Source: Thermodesulfovibrio sp. (GTDB lineage: Bacteria; Nitrospirota; Thermodesulfovibrionia; Thermodesulfovibrionales; Thermodesulfovibrionaceae). From it: a stretch of DNA of 6,916 bases. How positions within the stretch are numbered: position 1 is the first letter of the stretch; each line of letters begins with the position of its first letter. The stretch covers positions 1 through 6,916 of the forward strand of contig JAOAGU010000046.1 of assembly GCA_026415595.1 (NCBI GenBank), written 5' to 3'. The translations under genes were made by a program, and so were the position numbers. Below, piece by piece: positions 5,539 to 6,916 of this stretch. The notes below the pieces were generated by a model. The model saw only the letters and a list, made by a program, of their open reading frames with translations, made no database searches and was not told where the DNA came from.

Positions 5539-5954
5539 TGCCAAAAGCATTAATTTGTGAAAACGATCCCGAAGTTCAAAAAAATTTAGCTATGACTTTT
5601 AAAACTTTAAATATAGAATCCATCATCCCCTTAAGTTTAGAGGAAGCATTGAATACGCTTGAAACTGAAGATATAGCAATTGCCATAGTAAATGAAACCT
5701 TTGCTAATGAGAAACCTCAAAAAAATAAAATAATTCAATGGATTATAAATTTACCAATGTACCGTAGACGAGAAATTATGCTTGTTATTACAGGAGAAAA
5801 TCTAAAAAGTTTAGATAGACTTTTAGCATTTGCTAAAGGTGCTAATCTGGTTTTAAACAATAAAGATTTAAATAATTTTTATCAATTTTTTAAAAGAGCC
5901 TACTTGGAGTATCAGTCAACTTATAGGCAATATAAAGAGTTACTTGCTAAATAA
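5538..5954 (+). CDS. Degenerate receiver-domain protein in pilT operon
   Basis: This 138-residue protein looks like a stand-alone CheY-type receiver that has lost its phosphorylation site. It starts KALICENDPEVQKNL, where Glu8 and Asp10 match the acidic pair. The beta-3 strand AIAIVNETF puts Asn52 where the phospho-accepting Asp normally lies. LVITGEN at 82-88 keeps the conserved Thr85, while the usual Lys-Pro of beta-5 appears replaced near LVLNNKDL (104-111). About 25 C-terminal residues, rich in Tyr, Gln and Lys, form a probable helix. There is no output domain, signal peptide or membrane segment. It shares one base with the preceding stop (TAATG) and so belongs to the pilT operon. A role as a phosphorylation-independent partner or regulator of the retraction ATPases is suggested only by position. 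Its 3' end overlaps rlmB by 15 bp. The receiver fold is a moderate-confidence call; the function is unknown. Confidence 0.75.
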   Translation: MPKALICENDPEVQKNLAMTFKTLNIESIIPLSLEEALNTLETEDIAIAIVNETFANEKPQKNKIIQWIINLPMYRRREIMLVITGENLKSLDRLLAFAKGANLVLNNKDLNNFYQFFKRAYLEYQSTYRQYKELLAK

Positions 5955-6689
5955 TCTTCTTTGTCTTAATGCTTCAAATAATAAAATAGACATAGCTGTT
6001 GAGGCATTTAAAGAATTTATTTTACCGCTCATTGGAATTTTTACTATTTCATCACAAAGAGACAACACTGTTTGTCTGATTCCCTTCCCTTCAGAGCCTA
6101 CTACTAAAGCAATAGGTTGTGTAAAATCGCTTTCCCATAGAGTCTTGTTGCCAGAGACTTCAGCACCAATAATTTTAATACCGTCTTCTTTAAGCTGTCG
6201 TATAGCATACTTAATATTGTTTACTTCAACAAGATTTATATGCCAAATAGCACCTGAAGATGTTTTCCATAAGGATGGAACAATACCTACAGAACGCCTT
6301 TCTTGATAAATTACTGCATGAACACCTGCAGCATCGGCAACTCTTAAGATAGCTCCAAAATTTTGCGGGTCTTCAATAAGGTCAAGAATGAGAAAAAAAG
6401 CAGGCTCTTTTTTCTGAATAGGAATTTGTAATGCTTCTTCAAAAGATATTGTTTTTTTAGGCTTAACTTTAGCAACAATACCTTGATGGACGCCTTTAAC
6501 AGCTCTATCAATAAATGAATTTTCTACTATTTTTATTGGTATTGAATGTTTCTCTGCCAATTCAATAATTTTTGAAAGCTTTTTTATCCTGTTCTCTGCA
6601 ATATAAATTTCTTTTAGAACCCCCTTTACCTTAAAGGCTTCCTCTATAGGATTTACTCCATAAATGTAAATTAAATTTTTACTTTCCAT
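5940..6689 (-). CDS. rlmB: 23S rRNA 2'-O-methyltransferase RlmB-type (SpoU/TrmH family)
   Basis: This SPOUT-class enzyme uses S-adenosylmethionine to methylate a ribose 2'-OH. E. coli RlmB acts on G2251 of 23S rRNA in the P-loop. The 249-residue length is typical. The N-terminal L30e-like substrate-binding domain begins with IYGVNPIEEAF (9-19) and runs to GVHQGIVAKV (67-76). The three SPOUT motifs follow: DPQNFGAILR at 107-116 with Asn110 and Arg116, VVGSEGKGI at 196-204 with Glu200, and IPMSGKINSLNAS at 218-230 with the knot-forming SLNAS. The ATG at 6689 lies inside the end of cysS (19-bp overlap) with only a weak purine stretch upstream, so translation is probably coupled. The cysS-rlmB order is a common bacterial arrangement and favours RlmB over other TrmH-family enzymes, though target base is not certain from sequence alone. 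Confidence 0.92.
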   Translation of the reverse strand: MESKNLIYIYGVNPIEEAFKVKGVLKEIYIAENRIKKLSKIIELAEKHSIPIKIVENSFIDRAVKGVHQGIVAKVKPKKTISFEEALQIPIQKKEPAFFLILDLIEDPQNFGAILRVADAAGVHAVIYQERRSVGIVPSLWKTSSGAIWHINLVEVNNIKYAIRQLKEDGIKIIGAEVSGNKTLWESDFTQPIALVVGSEGKGIRQTVLSLCDEIVKIPMSGKINSLNASTAMSILLFEALRQRRLFSK

Positions 6690-6916
6690 ACTGTTTTATC
6701 CAGCTTATCTTCAAGGATAATCCCTTTTTCAAATAATTTATTACGAATCTCATCAGCTCTCTGCCAATTTTTATCTTTTCTTGCCTGTGATCTTTCAATA
6801 ATAAGTTTTTCAATTTCATCTTCTGTAATATCAATTTTTTTTACTTTAAGCAAATCCCTATACCAATCAATAGCTTTTCTTTGAAAGAGATTTAAAACTC
6901 CACCAATTTCTCTAAG
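6671..6916 (-). CDS. cysS: Cysteinyl-tRNA synthetase CysS (3' end only)
   Basis: Only the last 82 codons lie in the window. The frame stays open to base 6916, so the gene continues off the right edge. The visible part begins LREIGGVLNLFQRKAIDW and then has the characteristic C-terminal signature: IEKLIIERSQARKDKNW, RADEIRNKL and KGIILED, ending in TVWKVKI. This is the anticodon-stem-contacting tail of class Ia CysRS, which charges tRNA-Cys. The catalytic HIGH and KMSKS motifs would be upstream and cannot be seen. Its stop lies within rlmB, and the two genes likely share one transcript coming from beyond the right edge. Confidence 0.93.
   Translation of the reverse strand, partial: LREIGGVLNLFQRKAIDWYRDLLKVKKIDITEDEIEKLIIERSQARKDKNWQRADEIRNKLFEKGIILEDKLDKTVWKVKI

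Noticed and set aside
5944..6306. Plus-strand open frame of 120 codons
   Set aside because: It lies wholly antisense to rlmB, whose SPOUT motifs are complete, and shows no family resemblance of its own.
6671..6853. A separate 60-codon gene starting at an alternative start codon
   Set aside because: The frame is open to the window edge and the extra upstream residues match cysteinyl-tRNA synthetase, so it is the end of cysS, not a small gene.

Overview
The window is AT-rich chromosomal DNA packed with conserved bacterial genes. It carries type IV pilus retraction ATPases, a CooC-type nickel-enzyme maturation ATPase, lipoyl synthase, MazG and RlmB. This fits an anaerobic, piliated bacterium. 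The combination of low GC, many Lys/Glu/Ile residues, CooC and a PilT pair would suit a Thermodesulfovibrio-like member of the Nitrospirota or a related thermophile. That placement is an impression from composition and gene content, not something the sequence proves.

Layout from left to right. Positions 1-678 (minus) hold lipA, cut by the left edge. Positions 724-927 (minus) hold a cold-shock protein gene, separated from lipA by a GC-rich hairpin and preceded by its own likely promoter and structured leader. Positions 1042-3192 (minus) are a tightly overlapping three-gene operon read in the order HAD phosphatase (Gph-like), CooC-like ATPase, MazG. Positions 3193-3283 are a short divergent promoter region with overlapping promoter elements and an 8-bp inverted repeat. 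Positions 3284-5954 (plus) are a second overlapping operon: pilT, a second PilT/PilU-like ATPase, and a small degenerate receiver-domain protein. Positions 5940-6916 (minus) hold rlmB and the 3' end of cysS, a common bacterial gene pair, converging on the pilus operon with a 15-bp overlap of coding ends.

The pilus operon is the most interesting part. Two retraction ATPase paralogues are translationally coupled to a receiver-like protein that lacks the phosphorylatable aspartate. The start of pilT has no Shine-Dalgarno sequence and lies only about 7-10 bp after a perfect extended -10 element, which predicts a leaderless mRNA. A second promoter-like element upstream overlaps the promoter of the divergent phosphatase-CooC-MazG operon, so the two operons may exclude each other's transcription.

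No gene-free stretch exceeds 300 bases. I saw no tRNA, rRNA, CRISPR array, insertion sequence or other mobile element.
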